From contig NZ_BMSV01000002.1 in assembly GCF_014649335.1 (NCBI RefSeq), positions 62,001 to 126,000 of the forward strand: a stretch of DNA of 64,000 nucleotides. The letters are read 5' to 3'. The translations under genes were made by a program, and so were the position numbers. The stretch comes from Streptomyces roseolilacinus (GTDB lineage Bacteria > Actinomycetota > Actinomycetes > Streptomycetales > Streptomycetaceae). Each line of letters opens with the position of its first letter. Position 1 is the first letter of the stretch. The notes under the pieces are model-generated. The model saw only the letters and a program-made list of their open reading frames with translations. It was not told the DNA's origin and did not search any database. Of the stretch, positions 41,195 to 50,568 are shown one piece after another.

Positions 41195-43282
41195 CTACCG
41201 GGCCAGGAGGCGGTCCGACACCCCCGCCGGTACGGGGGCGAGGCCCGAGGGGCGGGCGGTGAAGGTGCCCCGCCCCTGCGTGCGGCCGCGCAGCCGGGTC
41301 GCGTAGCCGAACAGCTCGGCCAGCGGCACCGTCGCCGCCACCACCGTCGTACCGGCCCGCGCCGTGGAGCCGGTGACCCGGCCGCGCCGCGCCGCCAGGT
41401 CGCCGAGCACCCCGCCCACCGCGTCGTCGGGCACCGTCACCGTGACCTGGGCCACCGGTTCCAGCAGCGCCAGCCCGGCGGAGCGCAGCGCCTCGCGGAG
41501 CCCGAAGCGGCCGGCCGCGCGGAACGCCGTCTCCGAGGAGTCCTTGGAGTGCGTCGCCCCGTCCGTCAGCGTCACCCGCAGCCCGGTCACCGGATGGCCG
41601 CCGAGCGGGCCTTCGGCCAGCGCGTCCCGGCAGCCCGCCTCCACCGCGCGGACGAACTCCTGCGGCACCCGGCCCCCGGTGACCACCGACCGGAAGGCGA
41701 ACCCCCCGGTCGACCCGGGCGGCACCTCCAGCGGCTCCACGTCCAGCACGACGTGCGCGAACTGGCCCGCGCCGCCGTCCTGCTTGACGTGCCGGTACAC
41801 CAGCCCCGACACGCCCCGGACGACCGTCTCCCGGTACGACACGCGGGGCCGGCCCACGGCGACCTCCAGCCCGTGGGCGCGGCGGACCTTCTCCACCGCG
41901 ACCTCCAGGTGCAGCTCGCCCATGCCCGACAGCAGGGTCTGCCCGGTCTCCGGATGGCTCCGCACGACCAGCGACGGATCCTCCTCGGCGAGCCGCGCCA
42001 GCGCCACCGCCAGCCGTTCCGCGTCCGGGGCGCGCCGGGCCTCGACCGCGACCGACACCACCGGCTCGGCTGCACCGGGCGGTTCGAGCACCAGGGGGGC
42101 CCGGGGCGCGCACAGCGTCGTCCCCGCGCGCGCCGACCTCAGCCCGACCACGGCGACGATGTCACCGGCGACCGCCTGTTCCGTCTCCGCGTGCCGGTCC
42201 GCCTGCACCCGCAGGATCCGGCCGATCCGCTCGGTGCGCCGCCCGCCCGCGTCCAGCACGGAGTCCCCCTTCCGCAACGTGCCCGAGTAGACGCGCAGGT
42301 ACGTCAGCCGGCCCGTCGCCGTCGACTGCACCTTGAACGCCAGCGCGGCGAACGGCGCCGCCGGGTCGGCGGCCCGCTCCTCCACCGCGCCGCCCCACGC
42401 GCCCCGCACCGGCGGCACGTCCCGGGGCGACGGCAGGTACGCCACCACGGCCTCCAGCAGCGGCTCGACGCCCCGGTCCCGGTACGCCGCGCCGCACAGC
42501 ACCACGACGCCCCCACCGTCGCGGGTCAGGTCGCGCAGCGCCGCCGCCAGCGTGTCCGCGCGGAGCGCCGAGCGCGCGCAGAACTCCTCCAGCGCGGCCG
42601 GGTGCAGCTCCGCCACGGCCTCCTCCAGCAGCGCGCGCCGCCGTGCCGCCTCGTCCCGCAACTCCTCGGGCACGGGCGCCTCCTCGTACCCGTCGCGGCC
42701 CTCGCCCCACACCAGGGCCCGCATCCGCAGCAGGTCGACGACGCCGGTGAAGCCGTCCTCGCGCCCGATCGGCAGCTGTACCACCAGCGGCACCACGGCG
42801 AGCCGCTCCCTGATCGACGCGACCGCCGCGTCGAGGTCCGCGCCCGCCCGGTCCATCTTGTTGACGAACGCGATGCGGGGCACCCCGTGCCGGTCGGCCT
42901 CCCGCCACACGGCCTCGCTCTGCGGCTCCACGCCGGCGACCGCGTCGAACACGGCGACCGCCCCGTCGAGGACGCGCAGGGAGCGCGTCACCTCGTCGGA
43001 GAAGTCGACGTGGCCCGGGGTGTCGATGAGGTTGACGCGGTGGCCGTCCCAGACGCAGCTCACGGCCGCCGCGAAGATGGTGATGCCCCGGTCGCGTTCC
43101 TGCGCGTCGAAGTCGGTGACGGTCGTCCCGTCGTGGACCTCGCCCCGTTTGTGGACGGCGCCCGTCAGGTACAGGATCCGCTCCGTCACGGTGGTCTTCC
43201 CGGCGTCCACGTGGGCGAGGACGCCGAGGTTCCGCACGGCGGTCAGGGGGGTGGGGGAGGGGTGTCGCGGGTCGGTACGCAC
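41195..43282 (-). CDS. elongation factor G paralogue (translational GTPase)
   Basis: A 695-residue translational GTPase with all EF-G domains, including domain IV ([13 protein letters not shown] to [11 protein letters not shown]). GTPase motifs are AHVDAGKTT (G1), RGITI (G2 region), DTPGH (G3) and NKMD (G4). The switch-I stretch reads [17 protein letters not shown], unlike the MDWMEQE form of housekeeping EF-G, and domain IV departs from the usual sequence. The normal str-operon neighbours (rpsL, rpsG, tuf) are absent. It is therefore a second EF-G such as those found in many streptomycetes, possibly linked to antibiotic tolerance or ribosome recycling. The start is GTG 43282 after AAAGG. Confidence 0.85.
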   Translation of the reverse strand: MRTDPRHPSPTPLTAVRNLGVLAHVDAGKTTVTERILYLTGAVHKRGEVHDGTTVTDFDAQERDRGITIFAAAVSCVWDGHRVNLIDTPGHVDFSDEVTRSLRVLDGAVAVFDAVAGVEPQSEAVWREADRHGVPRIAFVNKMDRAGADLDAAVASIRERLAVVPLVVQLPIGREDGFTGVVDLLRMRALVWGEGRDGYEEAPVPEELRDEAARRRALLEEAVAELHPAALEEFCARSALRADTLAAALRDLTRDGGGVVVLCGAAYRDRGVEPLLEAVVAYLPSPRDVPPVRGAWGGAVEERAADPAAPFAALAFKVQSTATGRLTYLRVYSGTLRKGDSVLDAGGRRTERIGRILRVQADRHAETEQAVAGDIVAVVGLRSARAGTTLCAPRAPLVLEPPGAAEPVVSVAVEARRAPDAERLAVALARLAEEDPSLVVRSHPETGQTLLSGMGELHLEVAVEKVRRAHGLEVAVGRPRVSYRETVVRGVSGLVYRHVKQDGGAGQFAHVVLDVEPLEVPPGSTGGFAFRSVVTGGRVPQEFVRAVEAGCRDALAEGPLGGHPVTGLRVTLTDGATHSKDSSETAFRAAGRFGLREALRSAGLALLEPVAQVTVTVPDDAVGGVLGDLAARRGRVTGSTARAGTTVVAATVPLAELFGYATRLRGRTQGRGTFTARPSGLAPVPAGVSDRLLAR

Positions 43283-43681
43283 GGCCCGTGGCCTTTCTGC
43301 CGGTGAAGCGTGTCGTGGGCGGCGCGATCACCCGTGGCGGACGCGCCCGGGCACGGCCGGGCGGCCCTCGCGCCCGCACGGCTCGCCGGCGGGCCGGAGC
43401 GGCCCCGGCGGAACGGCCGGGTGGGGCGGGGAGGGGTGGCGTCTCGTCACGGAACGGCCGGTGCCGGCCGCGCAGCGGGCACCGGGCCTACGAGGACACC
43501 GGGATCACGTCGTACCGCGACCAGGGGGCGACAGCGGTGCGGTCTCGCACGGTCGGGCCCCCTTCACTCGTCGTCCGGTCACACGCGGCGGCGCGTCGCG
43601 GCGGTGTGCCGGCGGCGCGCACCGCGAGTGTAGTGAGCGGCCCGGACGCGCGGCACCGGGTTTTCCGCGCCCCGGACCTCC
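43283..43681. other. intergenic stretch, no gene seen
   Basis: About 400 bases upstream of the divergent EF-G-like and hydrolase genes. It must hold the EF-G-like promoter, but no clear -35/-10 pair, hairpin or coding pattern is visible. Confidence 0.55.
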
Positions 43682-43712
43682 TTGAATCTCCCCCAGGGGG
43701 AGCTCCTAGCGT
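43682..43712 (+). promoter_or_regulatory. MerR-type promoter with dyad in a 19-bp spacer
   Basis: TTGAAT (43682-43687) and TAGCGT (43707-43712) are 19 bases apart, the stretched spacing typical of MerR-activated promoters. The spacer contains the perfect dyad CTCCCCC-A-GGGGGAG (43688-43702). The hydrolase start codon is 30 bases past the -10. No merR gene lies within the neighbouring sequence. Confidence 0.65.
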
Positions 43713-43741
43713 GCGGTGCGAAGCGAGGACGAGGAGGACTC

Positions 43742-45232
43742 ATGACGGCGTTCGTACTGGTGGGGGAAGTCTTCACCGGCGGGTGGATCTGGGACGAGGT
43801 GGCCGGCCGGCTCCGGGAGGCGGGCGCCGAGGTGCACGCGGCGGCCCTCCCGGCGGACCCCGGCACGGACCTGGACGCCCACGTCCGGCACGTGGTGCGG
43901 CTCGTCGACGGGGCCGCCGCGGAGCGGGTCGTGCTCGTCGGGCACGGATACGGCATCCACCCCGTGCTCGGCGCCGCCGACCTGCGCCCCGGAAGGACCG
44001 CCCGGGTCGTCCACCTGGACGCGGGCATGCCGCAGGACGGCGACCCGGCGCTGAAGCTGCTCCCCGACGGGGAGGTGCGCGAGCGGCTGCTGCGGCCGGA
44101 CGCCGGGGACGAGCCGGTGGCGCCGCCCGCGACGCCCGACGCGTGGGGCCGCTGGGGCAGCACCGAGGGCGTCCCCGCGGCCGCCCTGGAGCGGCTCACC
44201 CGGCTGGCCGTGCCGCAGCCGCCGCGCACCCTCACCGCGCCGCTCCGGCTGACCGGCGCGGCCGCGCGGGTGCCGACGACCGGGGTGCTCTGCAGCGCCG
44301 GCGGAGCCGGCATCGAGACGGTCCAGGGACTCGTCGACCTCGGCGACCCCCGGCTCCAGGCGCTCGCCGACCCCCGGGTGACGTTCTTCGAACTCGCCAC
44401 CGGCCACTGGCCGATGCTGTCGATGCCCGGGGAGCTCGCGGACGCCCTGCTCGGCGCGGCCGCCGGCGAGGGCCACCGGCTGACCCCCGCCGGGGCCGAA
44501 CCGCCGCCGCACCTGCGGCCGTTCCTGCTGGACGTGCCCGAGCGGCACCGCGAACGGCACGGCGCCGTCGACCTGTACCTCCCCGACGGCGCCGGACCCG
44601 GGCGGCCCCTGCCGGCGGTGGTGTTCGTGCACGGCGGCCCCGTGCCCGCAGGAGTGCGCCCGACCCCGCGCGACTGGCCCGCCTTCACCGGCTACGCCGG
44701 GTACGTCGCCGGCCTCGGCGCCGTCGGGGTCACCCTCGACCACCGGTTGCACGACATCGCCGACTACGCGCGCGCCGCCGAGGACGTCGCCGACGCCGTC
44801 GCCCTCGTACGGGCCGACCCGCGCGTCGACGCCGGCCGGGTCGCGCTGTGGTTCTTCTCCGCCGGCGCGCTGCTGTCCGCGCAGTGGATCGCCGCGCCAC
44901 CGCCGTGGCTGCGCTGCGTGGCCGCGACGTACCCGCTGTTCGCGCCGATGTCCGCCTGGGGGATGACCGGGTCGCGCTTCCGGCCCGCCGACGCGGTCCG
45001 CACGGCCGGCCGGCTGCCGCTCGTGGTGACCCGCGTGGAGCGCGAACGGCCCGAGATCGCGGCGACCGTCGAGGAGTTCCTCGCCACCGCGGCCGGTTGC
45101 GGGGCGGCCGTCGAGGTGGTCGACGTACCGGGCGCGCGCCACGGCTTCGAGACCGTCGACCACACGGACGAGACCCGCGGGGCCGTGGAGCAGGCCGTGC
45201 GCACGGTCCTCGGCCACCTGCGGGGCGCGTGA
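43742..45232 (+). CDS. double alpha/beta-hydrolase protein, first domain lacking the nucleophile serine
   Basis: A 496-residue fusion of two alpha/beta hydrolase domains. Domain 1 (about 1-240) has the nucleophile elbow GHGYG with Gly69 where Ser is expected, though the late His222 (TGHWP) remains, so it is probably not a normal hydrolase. Domain 2 (about 260-496) resembles dienelactone-hydrolase/acetylesterase types, with FVHGG (oxyanion), Ser373 in FFSAGA and His467 in ARHGFE. The ATG at 43742 follows GAGGAGGA. It is driven by a MerR-type promoter, suggesting induction by a toxic small molecule or redox signal. It may be a fused esterase with a regulatory domain. Confidence 0.75.
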   Translation: MTAFVLVGEVFTGGWIWDEVAGRLREAGAEVHAAALPADPGTDLDAHVRHVVRLVDGAAAERVVLVGHGYGIHPVLGAADLRPGRTARVVHLDAGMPQDGDPALKLLPDGEVRERLLRPDAGDEPVAPPATPDAWGRWGSTEGVPAAALERLTRLAVPQPPRTLTAPLRLTGAAARVPTTGVLCSAGGAGIETVQGLVDLGDPRLQALADPRVTFFELATGHWPMLSMPGELADALLGAAAGEGHRLTPAGAEPPPHLRPFLLDVPERHRERHGAVDLYLPDGAGPGRPLPAVVFVHGGPVPAGVRPTPRDWPAFTGYAGYVAGLGAVGVTLDHRLHDIADYARAAEDVADAVALVRADPRVDAGRVALWFFSAGALLSAQWIAAPPPWLRCVAATYPLFAPMSAWGMTGSRFRPADAVRTAGRLPLVVTRVERERPEIAATVEEFLATAAGCGAAVEVVDVPGARHGFETVDHTDETRGAVEQAVRTVLGHLRGA

Positions 45233-45282
45233 GCCGGAGGGGCACCCGGCTCCCGGAGGGGGCCGCGCCGGTGCCCCGCGCT

Positions 45283-45310
45283 CCGGTGGGCGGGGCGCCC
45301 CGCCCACCGG
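45283..45310. terminator. 28-bp palindromic terminator
   Basis: A perfect loopless 28-base palindrome (arms 45283-45296 and 45297-45310) between the convergent hydrolase and spermidine-synthase-like genes. Confidence 0.75.
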
Positions 45311-45317
45311 GCCCCGG

Positions 45318-46046
45318 TCAGGAGGGACCGAGGCGCGCCACGTACACGGTGTTCGCCGCCGTGCCGCCCCGCAGCGGGTGGGGGAAGGCCACCACATGGG
45401 CCTCCGCCCGCGCGAACACCCCGGCGAGCACGGCGGTGAACGCCTCGTCCGGCGGGTCGTCCGACCACAGGGCGAAGACCCCGCCGGGCCGCAGGTGCCC
45501 GGCGAGGGCCCGCAGCCCGGCGGGCCGGTAGAGCGCCGCGTGCCGCGGGTGCAGCACGCGGCGCGGCGAGTGGTCCACGTCCAGGAGCACGGCGTCGAAG
45601 CGGCGCCCCGGCCGCGGCGGGTCCAGGCCGTCCGGCCCCGCGGCCAGCGCGAAGAAGTCCCCGTGCACGAACCGGCACCGGGGGTCGCCGGTCAGGGCCG
45701 CACCGAGCGGGACGAGCCGCCGCTCGTGCCACTCGACGACCTCCGCCAGCGCCTCCACGACCACCAGGGAACCCACCCGCGCGTCGTCCAGCGCCGCCCG
45801 CGCGGTGTACCCGAGGCCCAGGCCGCCCACCGCGACGTCCAGCGGGCCGACGGCGCCGTCCAGCGCGGCGAGCCCGAGCCGGGCGAGCGCGACCTCGCCC
45901 TCGGTGAAGAGGCTCGACATCAGGTACGCGTCGTCGAGCTTCACCTCGTACACGTCCGCGCCCGACACCGGGTCGCGGCGGCGCCGCAGGCTGATCTCGC
46001 CGATCGGGGTCGGACGCCAGTCGAGCTCCTGGAATCGCACGCTCAC
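45318..46046 (-). CDS. spermidine synthase-like methyltransferase-fold protein
   Basis: A 242-residue protein with the spermidine-synthase type Rossmann fold: DVAVGGLGLGYTARAAL as the nucleotide-binding loop, VVVEALAEVVEWHERR as strand 2 and FDAVLLDVDHSP in the catalytic region. Aminopropyl transfer is possible but not certain; many such proteins are uncharacterised methyltransferase-fold enzymes. The start is GTG 46046. It lies downstream of the subtilisin gene but is separated from it by a terminator. Confidence 0.72.
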   Translation of the reverse strand: MSVRFQELDWRPTPIGEISLRRRRDPVSGADVYEVKLDDAYLMSSLFTEGEVALARLGLAALDGAVGPLDVAVGGLGLGYTARAALDDARVGSLVVVEALAEVVEWHERRLVPLGAALTGDPRCRFVHGDFFALAAGPDGLDPPRPGRRFDAVLLDVDHSPRRVLHPRHAALYRPAGLRALAGHLRPGGVFALWSDDPPDEAFTAVLAGVFARAEAHVVAFPHPLRGGTAANTVYVARLGPS

Positions 46047-46101
46047 CGGCCGGACGCTACCGGACGAAGGGCCCGGTCGCGGTCACGACGCCCGGTAAGG
46101 G

Positions 46102-46130
46102 GCCCGCCCGCCTCCGGTCGGCGGGCGGGC
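46102..46130. terminator. terminator of the subtilisin gene
   Basis: Eleven-base perfect arms GCCCGCCCGCC and GGCGGGCGGGC with a 7-base loop, 22 bases past the protease stop on the minus strand. Confidence 0.7.
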
Positions 46131-46152
46131 AGGCCCGGAGGCGGGCGGCGGC

Positions 46153-47337
46153 TCACAGGCCGCCGGTCTGGACGAGCCGGTTCGGGGAGCTCTTGGTCAC
46201 GGTGAGGACGTCCTTCACGGACTGCTCGACGATCCACCCGGCGACCGCGCCGGACGACGCGGACGGGTTCTGCGCCTTGTACAGGGCGGCCACCCCGGCG
46301 ACGTGCGGGCTGGCCATGGACGTGCCGCTCAGCTGGGTGCTGCCGCCGCCCAGCCTGGCCGACCTGATCTGCGTGCCGGGCGCGTAGATCGACAGGCAGG
46401 GCCCGAAGTTGGAGAACGACGCCTCCTGGTCCAGGTGGTTGGTGGCGCCGACGGTCATGACCCGGGCCGCGCCGGCGGGGGAGAAGCCGCACGCGTCGAC
46501 GGAGCTGTTGCCGGCCGCGACGACCGGCAGGACGCCCCGGTCGGACAGGGCGGTGGCCGCCGCGTTGACCGCCTCGGAGCGCGGGCCGCCGAGCGAGGCG
46601 TTGAGCACCGCGGGCCGGGCCGAGCTCCCCGCCGCCCAGTCCAGGCCGGCGATGACGCCGGACAGGGAGCCGCTGCCCTGGCAGTTGAGGACCCGCACGC
46701 TGACCAGCCTCACCTCGCGGGCCACCCCGTAGGAGGCGCCGCCGACGGTGCCCGCGACGTGGGTGCCGTGGCCGTTGCAGTCCTGGCCGTTGCGCCCGTC
46801 GCCGATCGCGTCGTACCCGTAGTACGCCCGGCCGGCGAACTCCGGGTGGCCGTAGTCGATGCCGGTGTCGAGGATGAACGCCCACACGCCGGAACCGGTG
46901 GTGTTCACGTTGAACTGGCCGTTCAGCGGCAGGAACGGCTGGTCGATCCGGTCCAGGCCCCAGCTGTTCGCGACGGCCCGCGTCGCCGGGACCGGGGCGG
47001 CGGTGACCCGTGCGTCCTGCTCGACCGCCGTGACCTCCGGCATCGACCGCACGTCCGACAGCTGCGCCGGCGACAGCTTCGCGGCGAAGCCGCGCAGCGC
47101 CTTGTCGTACGAGAACAGCGGGGTGACCCCGGCGAGTCGGGCCACCTGGGCGGAGGCCGCGGTCGGTTCGAGGGTGACGATGTACTGGCCGTCGATCCCG
47201 CCCGCCGCCGCGGGACGCAGGGGGGCGGGCGCGGTGCGGCGCGGTGCGGTGTCGGAATCGGCCGCGGTGGCCGGGGCGGCCGCGAACGGCAGCAGCAGGA
47301 GGAGGGCGGCGGATGCGCAGCGCGCGGACAGTCTCAC
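46153..47337 (-). CDS. secreted S8 subtilisin-family serine protease
   Basis: A 394-residue preproprotease: signal peptide (about 1-26), an inhibitor I9 propeptide (about 50-120, YIVTLEPTAASAQVARLAG) and an S8 catalytic domain. The triad is Asp157 (ILDTGIDYGHPE), His190 (NGHGTHVAG) and Ser340 (SGTSMASPH), with the oxyanion Asn in AAGNSS. It is of the proteinase-K/aqualysin type. I chose GTG 47337, which has GGAG upstream and yields a clean signal peptide; GTG 47385 would add 16 residues. It is transcribed away from the sugABC operon. Confidence 0.92.
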   Translation of the reverse strand: MRLSARCASAALLLLLPFAAAPATAADSDTAPRRTAPAPLRPAAAGGIDGQYIVTLEPTAASAQVARLAGVTPLFSYDKALRGFAAKLSPAQLSDVRSMPEVTAVEQDARVTAAPVPATRAVANSWGLDRIDQPFLPLNGQFNVNTTGSGVWAFILDTGIDYGHPEFAGRAYYGYDAIGDGRNGQDCNGHGTHVAGTVGGASYGVAREVRLVSVRVLNCQGSGSLSGVIAGLDWAAGSSARPAVLNASLGGPRSEAVNAAATALSDRGVLPVVAAGNSSVDACGFSPAGAARVMTVGATNHLDQEASFSNFGPCLSIYAPGTQIRSARLGGGSTQLSGTSMASPHVAGVAALYKAQNPSASSGAVAGWIVEQSVKDVLTVTKSSPNRLVQTGGL

Positions 47338-47533
47338 GGAGGACTCCGATCGGTCGGTGAGGGGCGAGCGACGTACGCGCTCCACCGGCGCGCCCGACCC
47401 GGGAGGGCGGGGTGGCGTCGTCAGTTATGTGGGCTCGCGGAGACCGCGCCACGCGATCTTGACGGGGCCACGCCATTAGTGGGATGAGATGCCGAACGGG
47501 TCGGCGGGGGCCGCTCCCGTCGGCCGGGCGCCG

Positions 47534-48730
47534 TCAGCGGCCGTCCGCGGCCGCCTCGCGGCGGGTGAGGTTGGCGCCGGACCGCGGATCGAAGACGTGC
47601 ATGCCCGAGGTGTCGACGTACAGCTCCGCCCGGCCGCCCTCCCGCACCCGGGTCGTCGTGCCGAGCCGGGTGATGATCTGGTGCCCGCCGCCCCCGGCCT
47701 CCGCCGTCCCGGAGTCCGCCGCCAGCTCCGCGAGGTCCGCGCTCGTCGCCGGCTCCCAGCCCTCCTCCGTGAAGTGGGCGTACACGTCGGAGCCCAGGGA
47801 CTCCACGACGTCCACCGTCGCCGTGAACCGGGCGCCCGGCAGGTCCGGGTCCACCAGCGCCGCGTCCTCGAACGCCTCCGGCCGCAGGCCCACGATCAGG
47901 TCCCGCGGCGCGTCCGCCCGCTCCAGCCGCCCGCGCAGCCCCGCGTCCACCGGCAGGTCCCCGACCGCGGTGCGCAGCAGGCCCTCCTCCAGCGTGGCGT
48001 GCAGGAAGTTCATCGCGGGCGACCCGATGAACCCGGCCACGAACAGGTTGCGCGGCTGGTCGTACAGGTGCTGGGGCGTGCCGACCTGCTGGACGACACC
48101 GCCGCGCATCACCACCACGCGGTCCCCGAGCGTCATCGCCTCGGTCTGGTCGTGCGTCACGTACACGGTCGTGGTGCCGAGCCGCTGCTGGAGCCGGGAG
48201 ATCTGGGTGCGCATCTGCACGCGCAGCTTCGCGTCCAGGTTGGACAGCGGCTCGTCCATCAGGAACGCCTTGGGGGCGCGGACGAGGGCGCGGCCCATGG
48301 CGACGCGCTGCCGCTGGCCGCCCGACAGATTCGCCGGCCTGCGGTCCAGGTGCTCGGTGAGGTCGAGGATGCGGGCGGCCTCCTCCACCTTCTCCCGGAT
48401 CACCGCCTTGTCGGTCTTCGCCAGGCGCAGCGCGAAGCCCATGTTCTCCCGCACGCTCATGTGCGGGTAGAGGGCGTAGCTCTGGAAGACCATGGCGATG
48501 TCGCGGTCCTTGGGCGCCTTGTCGTTGACGACCTGCCCGCCGATGCGGAGCGTGCCCTCGGAGATGTCCTCCAGCCCCGCGATCATGTTGAGGGTCGTGG
48601 ACTTCCCGCAGCCGGAGGGGCCCACCAGGATGACGAACTCCCCGTCGGCGACGGTCAGGTCGACGTCCCGCACGGCCACGGCGCCGTCCGGGTACCGCTT
48701 GGTGATGCCCTCGAGCACGATCTCGGCCAC
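47534..48730 (-). CDS. sugC: trehalose/sugar ABC transporter ATP-binding subunit, SugC type
   Basis: A 398-residue ABC ATPase of the MalK/UgpC class. Walker A is VGPSGCGKST, Q-loop FQSYALYPHM, signature LSGGQRQRVAMGRAL, Walker B AFLMDEPLSNLD and the H-switch YVTHDQTEAM. The C-terminal TOBE regulatory region runs from about 240. Its sequence follows the mycobacterial SugC very closely. Many streptomycete sugar importers borrow the shared ATPase MsiK, whereas here a dedicated ATPase is encoded last in the importer operon, 54 bases after sugB. The start is a GTG at 48730. Confidence 0.9.
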   Translation of the reverse strand: MAEIVLEGITKRYPDGAVAVRDVDLTVADGEFVILVGPSGCGKSTTLNMIAGLEDISEGTLRIGGQVVNDKAPKDRDIAMVFQSYALYPHMSVRENMGFALRLAKTDKAVIREKVEEAARILDLTEHLDRRPANLSGGQRQRVAMGRALVRAPKAFLMDEPLSNLDAKLRVQMRTQISRLQQRLGTTTVYVTHDQTEAMTLGDRVVVMRGGVVQQVGTPQHLYDQPRNLFVAGFIGSPAMNFLHATLEEGLLRTAVGDLPVDAGLRGRLERADAPRDLIVGLRPEAFEDAALVDPDLPGARFTATVDVVESLGSDVYAHFTEEGWEPATSADLAELAADSGTAEAGGGGHQIITRLGTTTRVREGGRAELYVDTSGMHVFDPRSGANLTRREAAADGR

Positions 48731-48784
48731 GGTGGGAGCTCCTTGGAGGGGTGCCGTAGGGGTGGGGGTCGGGCGGGCCGCCGG

Positions 48785-49618
48785 TCAGCCCTTGACGGCC
48801 CCCGAGGTCAGTCCGGCGACGATGCGACGCTGGAACAGCAGCACGAAGACGATGATCGGCACGGTGATCACCATCGCGGCGGCGGCGATCGACCCGGCCG
48901 GCTGCTGGAACTGGCTGCTGCCGGTGAAGAACGCGATCGCCGCCGGGACCGTCCGCGCCGACTGCGTCGAGGTGAGGGAGATCGCGAAGAGGAAGTCGTT
49001 CCAGCAGAAGATGAAGACCAGGATCGCCGTCGTGAACACCCCGGGCGCCGCCAGCGGCGCGATCACCAGCCGGAACGCCTGCGCGGGCGTCGCCCCGTCC
49101 ACCTTCGCCGCCTTCTCCAGGTCCCACGGGATCTCCCGGAAGAACGCCGACAGGGTGTAGATCGCCAGCGGCAGCGAGAAGGTCATGTACGGCAGGATCA
49201 GCCCCGGCCACGTGTCGAACAGCCCCAGCGCCCGCTCGATGTCGAACAGCGGCGACACCAGCGAGATCGGCGGGAACATCGCGATCAACAGCGACAGCCC
49301 GATCAGCAGCCGCTTGCCCGGGAAGCGCAGCCGGGCCACCGCGTACGCGGCCATCGTGCCCAGCGCCACGGCGATGACCGTGGCGATCAGCGCGATGCCG
49401 ATCGAGTTGACCAGCGCCCGGGTGAACTCCGCGGTCTCGAAGATCCCCCGGTAGTTGTCCCACGTCCACTTCACGGGGACGAAGTTGCCGTCCGTCAGCG
49501 TCGTGGGGTCCTTGAAGGACAGCGCCGCGATCCACCACACCGGGAACAGCGCGTACGCCACGACGACGACGTTGGCGACGGCCCACCCGGCCGCATGCCG
49601 CTTCCCCGCACGCGCCAT
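48785..49618 (-). CDS. sugB: trehalose ABC transporter permease, SugB type
   Basis: A 277-residue inner-membrane permease with six predicted helices, the MalG-type EAA loop ([20 protein letters not shown]) and the family C-terminus [16 protein letters not shown]. It matches mycobacterial SugB in layout and key segments. Its ATG (49618-49616) overlaps the stop of sugA as TGATG. Confidence 0.9.
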   Translation of the reverse strand: MARAGKRHAAGWAVANVVVVAYALFPVWWIAALSFKDPTTLTDGNFVPVKWTWDNYRGIFETAEFTRALVNSIGIALIATVIAVALGTMAAYAVARLRFPGKRLLIGLSLLIAMFPPISLVSPLFDIERALGLFDTWPGLILPYMTFSLPLAIYTLSAFFREIPWDLEKAAKVDGATPAQAFRLVIAPLAAPGVFTTAILVFIFCWNDFLFAISLTSTQSARTVPAAIAFFTGSSQFQQPAGSIAAAAMVITVPIIVFVLLFQRRIVAGLTSGAVKG

Positions 49619-50568
49619 CAGCGACCACCCTCCCCGGATCCGGGGGCGGCCGCCCCGAACAGCCTGACGAAAGCGAAGGCGATCAGCGCCACACACAGGA
49701 AGATCAGCACGGAGACCGCCGACCCGATGCCGAGGTTGAGCGCGGTGAACAGGTTGTCGTAGCCGAGGATCGACACCGAGCCGGTGCCGTGCGCGCCCGC
49801 CGTCAGCACGAAGACGCTGTCGAAGACGCGGAACGCGTCCAGGGTGCGGAACAGCAGCGCCACCAGGACGGCCGGCTTCATCAGCGGCAGCGTCACCCGG
49901 ACGAACCGCTGCCACCCGCCCGCCCCGTCCACCATCGCGGCGCGCAGCGTCTCCTCCGGCACCAGCGCCAGCCCGGCGAGCAGCAGCAGCGCCATGAACG
50001 GCGTCGTCTTCCACACCTCCGCCAGGATGATCAGTCCCAGCGCCGGCCACTGCTCCGTCAGCGGCGCCTCGCCGGCCGGCAGCAGCGCGGCGAGGTACCC
50101 CGTACCGGGCGTCCAGGCGTACTGCCAGGAGAACGCGGCGACGACGGTGACGATGCCGTACGGGACGAGGACCGCCGTGCGGACCGTGCCGCGCCCCAGG
50201 ACGGTGCGGTGCATCACCATCGCCAGCGCCATCCCGAGCACCAGCTCGACCGTGACGGACACGACGGTGATGAACAGCGTCACCCCGAACGCCTCCCACC
50301 AGAACGGGGACGACAGCACCGCCGCGTAGTTGCCCAGCCCCACGAACTCCGCCCGGTCGGGGAAGCGCAGGTCGTAGCGTTGCAGCGACAGGTAGACCGC
50401 GTAGCCGATCGGATACGCCGTCACGGCCGCCATCACCAGCACGGCGGGCGCGCACAGCAGCCAGCCGAGCCGGCGCTCCTGCCGCGCGCCCGCGGAGAGC
50501 CGCGCGGCGGCCGCCGCTCCCGGCACCGGCGCGCCGCTCCCGGCCCGTTCCCTCGTCGCGGGTCTCAC
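49618..50568 (-). CDS. sugA: trehalose ABC transporter permease, SugA type
   Basis: A 316-residue MalF-type permease: a 35-residue cytoplasmic start, six membrane helices and the EAA loop [20 protein letters not shown]. The start codon GTG (50568-50566) overlaps the solute-binding protein stop as GTGA. The tight overlaps on both sides show one translational unit. Confidence 0.9.
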   Translation of the reverse strand: MRPATRERAGSGAPVPGAAAAARLSAGARQERRLGWLLCAPAVLVMAAVTAYPIGYAVYLSLQRYDLRFPDRAEFVGLGNYAAVLSSPFWWEAFGVTLFITVVSVTVELVLGMALAMVMHRTVLGRGTVRTAVLVPYGIVTVVAAFSWQYAWTPGTGYLAALLPAGEAPLTEQWPALGLIILAEVWKTTPFMALLLLAGLALVPEETLRAAMVDGAGGWQRFVRVTLPLMKPAVLVALLFRTLDAFRVFDSVFVLTAGAHGTGSVSILGYDNLFTALNLGIGSAVSVLIFLCVALIAFAFVRLFGAAAPGSGEGGR

